DNA of 64,000 nt from Thermobifida alba (GTDB lineage: Bacteria; Actinomycetota; Actinomycetes; Streptosporangiales; Streptosporangiaceae): positions 4,508,422-4,572,421 of the forward strand of contig NZ_CP051627.1 of NCBI RefSeq assembly GCF_023208015.1, in the 5' to 3' direction. Position 1 is the first letter of the stretch, and each line of letters starts with the position of its first letter. A model generated the notes under the pieces. It made no database searches. It was not told the origin of the DNA and saw only the letters and a program-made list of their open reading frames with translations. A program made the position numbers and the translations under genes. Of this stretch, positions 61,954-64,000 are shown one piece after another.

Positions 61954-63345
61954 ATGGCCGATCCGGCCCCCTTGATCGACACCGACCCCACCCGAATCGG
62001 GGAGTACACGCTGCTCGGGAGGCTCGGGAAGGGAGGTCAGGGAGTCGTGTACCTCGGAAGCGGCCCCGACGGGACCCGGGTGGCGGTCAAGACGCTGCAC
62101 GCCGACGCCCTCGACCTGCCCGGCCTGCGCGCCCAGCTCGCCGAGGAGGTCGAGATGGCCCGCCGGGTCGCGCGGTTCTGCACCGCGCAGGTGCTCGCCG
62201 CCGACCTGGAGTCCGACCCGCCCTACGTGGTCAGCGAGTACGTGGAGGGCCGGACGCTGCAGGCCGTGGTCCGCCAGGAGGGACCACTGGGCGGAGCCTC
62301 CCTGGAACGGCTCGCGGTCGGCACCCTCACCGCGCTGGCCGCCATCCACCAGGCCGGAATCGTGCACCGCGACTTCAAACCGGGCAACGTGCTGATGGCG
62401 CCGGGCGGGCCCCGGGTGATCGACTTCGGCATCGCCCGGGCGCTGGAAGGCACGGCGATCCTGACCAGCAGGATCGCCGGGACGCCGGCCTACATGGCCC
62501 CCGAGCAGATCACCGGCGGCCCGCTGGGACCCGCCGTCGACATGTTCGCCTGGGGCGCCACCATCGTCTACGCGGCCAACGGGCGCGGCCCGTTCGGGCA
62601 CGACTCGCTGAAAGCCGTGGTCAACCGGGTGATCAGCGAGGAGCCGGACCTCGGGGAGCTGGGCGGGCCGCTGCGGGAGATCGCCGAGCGCTGCCTGGAC
62701 AAGGACGCGGCCCAGCGCCCCACCGCGGCCGAGACGCTGATGCTGGTCCTCGGGGTCGAGGAGGAGCCGCCGCCCGAGGAGCCCGCCACCGGCACGGCCG
62801 TGCCGGTGGCCCACCAGACCCTCGTGGCCGGCGCGATCGCCGCCGCCGACACCGGGGAGCAGGAGAGCGCGGCGGCCGAGCTCTACCGCTCCTACCCGCC
62901 GGTGCACCCCTCCCCGGCCGCCGGAAGGCCCGTGGGACCGCCGCCCGCGCCGCCGGGGCACCCGCGGCTCCCGTACTCCACCGGACCGCAGCCGCCCCAG
63001 CACCCGACCGGGCCGCAGCGGGCCGGATACCCGTATCCGACCGGCCCGCAGCAGCCCGGGTATCCGACGCTCCAGCCCCCGGGCACGGTCCCGCCCTCCG
63101 CGCAGCCGAGCGGCCCCTACCCGCCCGTCCAGCCCTGGACGCCGGCCCCCGGGCCGCCGACGCCCCCGGGCTACCCCCCGGCGCCGCAGCAGCCGCACTA
63201 TCCCGACCATCCCGGGCAGCTGCCCTACCCGCAGCAGCCCGAGGGCACCGGCACCGGCATGGTGATCGGCATCGTCGCCGTCGCCGTCGTGGTGGGGGTG
63301 CTCCTCTTCATCCTGGTGTTCCTGGCGATCGGCAACCTCGGCTGA
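61954..63345 (+). CDS. Transmembrane serine/threonine protein kinase
   Basis: Hanks-type kinase of 463 residues. The catalytic domain (18-270) has the glycine loop LGKGGQGVVYLG, Lys46 in RVAVKTL, the catalytic HRDFKPGN with Asp140, DFG with Asp157, and AGTPAYMAPEQITGG. A juxtamembrane segment of ~130 residues is extremely rich in Pro, Gln, Gly and Tyr (repeats such as TGPQ and PGYP). One membrane helix near the C-terminus (MVIGIVAVAVVVGVLLFILV) is followed by almost no outside domain. GGGAGG lies seven bases before ATG 61954. It probably works with the sensor-type protein encoded just upstream. Substrates unknown. Confidence 0.92.
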   Translation: MADPAPLIDTDPTRIGEYTLLGRLGKGGQGVVYLGSGPDGTRVAVKTLHADALDLPGLRAQLAEEVEMARRVARFCTAQVLAADLESDPPYVVSEYVEGRTLQAVVRQEGPLGGASLERLAVGTLTALAAIHQAGIVHRDFKPGNVLMAPGGPRVIDFGIARALEGTAILTSRIAGTPAYMAPEQITGGPLGPAVDMFAWGATIVYAANGRGPFGHDSLKAVVNRVISEEPDLGELGGPLREIAERCLDKDAAQRPTAAETLMLVLGVEEEPPPEEPATGTAVPVAHQTLVAGAIAAADTGEQESAAAELYRSYPPVHPSPAAGRPVGPPPAPPGHPRLPYSTGPQPPQHPTGPQRAGYPYPTGPQQPGYPTLQPPGTVPPSAQPSGPYPPVQPWTPAPGPPTPPGYPPAPQQPHYPDHPGQLPYPQQPEGTGTGMVIGIVAVAVVVGVLLFILVFLAIGNLG

Positions 63346-63366
63346 GGCGCCGGCCGCGGCGCCCGG

Positions 63367-64000
63367 TCAGCGCCCCCGGAAGGTCGGCCGCTGCTTCTCC
63401 AGGAAGGCCAGGGTGGCGTTCAGGTGGTCGGCGGTCTCGACGCACTGGTCCTGGAGGTTGGCCTCGATGTCCAGCGCTCCCGGCAGGTCCAGCGCCGCGC
63501 CGAACGCCACCTCCGCCTTGATCGCGGAGTAGGCCACGGTCGGCCCGGAGGCCAGCCGTTCGGCGAACTCCCGAGCGGTGCGCTCCAGGTCCTCCGGTTC
63601 GACCACCCGGGTGACCAGGCCGATCTCCAGCGCCCGGTCCGCCGTGACCGGTTCGCCCAGCAGGAGCATCTCCATGGCCCGCGCCTGCCCGACCAGGCGC
63701 GGCAGCGTCCACGAGGTCCCCGAGTCCGCGCCCAGGCCCACGTTGGCGAAGGCCGTCAGGAAGGACGCCCGGGTGGAGGCGATCCGCAGGTCGGCGGCGA
63801 ACGCCAGGCCCGCGCCCGCGCCCGCGGCCACGCCGTTGACCGCGGCGACGATCGGTTTGGGCATCCGGGTCATCGTCAACACAATGGGGTTGTAGTACCT
63901 GCGCACGGTGTCCCCGAGGCCCTCGTTCTCACTGAGCCGCCGACCGTGCTCGTCCAGGTCCTGTCCGGCGCAGAACGCTCGTCCCGCACCGGTGAGCAGG
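63367..64000 (-). CDS. Enoyl-CoA hydratase/isomerase family protein (N-terminus beyond window)
   Basis: C-terminal ~210 residues of a crotonase-fold enzyme; the frame runs open through the right edge. GRAFCAGQDLDEHG forms the first oxyanion-hole element, and PIVAAVNGVAAGAGAGLAFA with LRIASTRASFLTAFANVGLG form the CoA and oxyanion sites. GADSGTSWTLPRLVG places an acidic residue as in PaaG-type isomerases or hydratases rather than classic two-glutamate hydratases. The closing helix LNATLAFLEKQRPTFRGR is the family end. The pathway (fatty-acid or phenylacetate breakdown) cannot be decided. It converges with the kinase gene, with only 21 bases between the stop codons. Confidence 0.9.
   Translation of the reverse strand, partial: LLTGAGRAFCAGQDLDEHGRRLSENEGLGDTVRRYYNPIVLTMTRMPKPIVAAVNGVAAGAGAGLAFAADLRIASTRASFLTAFANVGLGADSGTSWTLPRLVGQARAMEMLLLGEPVTADRALEIGLVTRVVEPEDLERTAREFAERLASGPTVAYSAIKAEVAFGAALDLPGALDIEANLQDQCVETADHLNATLAFLEKQRPTFRGR

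Overview
The window comes from a very high-G+C actinobacterium. The alpha-lytic-type secreted protease, the MshB-like deacetylase of mycothiol synthesis, the lysine (DAP) gene order and the xseB-xseA-ispH-ychF block suggest the Nocardiopsaceae (Thermobifida/Nocardiopsis/Streptomonospora group). That placement is inference from gene content; no rRNA or tRNA gene was seen.

Layout. 1-23.8 kb is mostly housekeeping: a truncated Ser/Thr kinase, an ECF sigma factor, a cis-prenyltransferase, a PIN-PhoH ATPase, a secreted lysozyme-fold protein behind a perfect Crp-type box, fumC, an ABC exporter pair, a DUF3352 protein, glpX, TetR and DUF4245 genes. Next comes a tandem array of three related membrane-protein genes, two of them broken (13.5-16.2 kb). 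The conserved block xseB-xseA / lipid-droplet-type protein / ispH / DUF6542 / rmuC / ychF follows.

23.8-47 kb is accessory. After about 0.8 kb without genes there is a conjugation-type (Tn916/pCW3 Tcp-like) type IV secretion cluster: TcpC-like, small two-helix protein, TcpE-like, MinD-like pseudo-ATPase with LDHGTGE repeats, VirB4-like ATPase, VirB6-like channel, NTF2-type protein, lysozyme/NlpC-P60 hydrolase and a low-G+C membrane-anchored protein. No relaxase, coupling ATPase or integrase is visible. The channel protein carries a low-G+C patch in its extracellular loop, and the last gene of the cluster is equally low in G+C. These two could be a matched specificity or exclusion pair. Beyond it lie a zeta-type toxin gene, a small GntR regulator with a clear operator, a PLD-helicase-DUF3427 defence candidate, and a calpain-type protease with a pilin-like (class III) signal. 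The protease is flanked by a broken and an intact copy of the same lipoprotein gene.

47-64 kb returns to the core: secreted S1 protease, S9 peptidase, mshB-like gene, a degenerate site-2-protease-like protein, ferredoxin fdxA, dapC, dapD, dapE, a LOG-family hydrolase, a DivIVA-type protein, 3-methyladenine glycosylase, a freestanding sensor domain next to a Ser/Thr kinase, and an enoyl-CoA hydratase cut by the right edge.

Regulation. At least eleven genes have a TANNNT -10 hexamer ending 6-8 bases before the start codon and no Shine-Dalgarno sequence, the signature of leaderless mRNAs. Convergent gene pairs are separated by strong GC hairpins, mostly without T-tracts.
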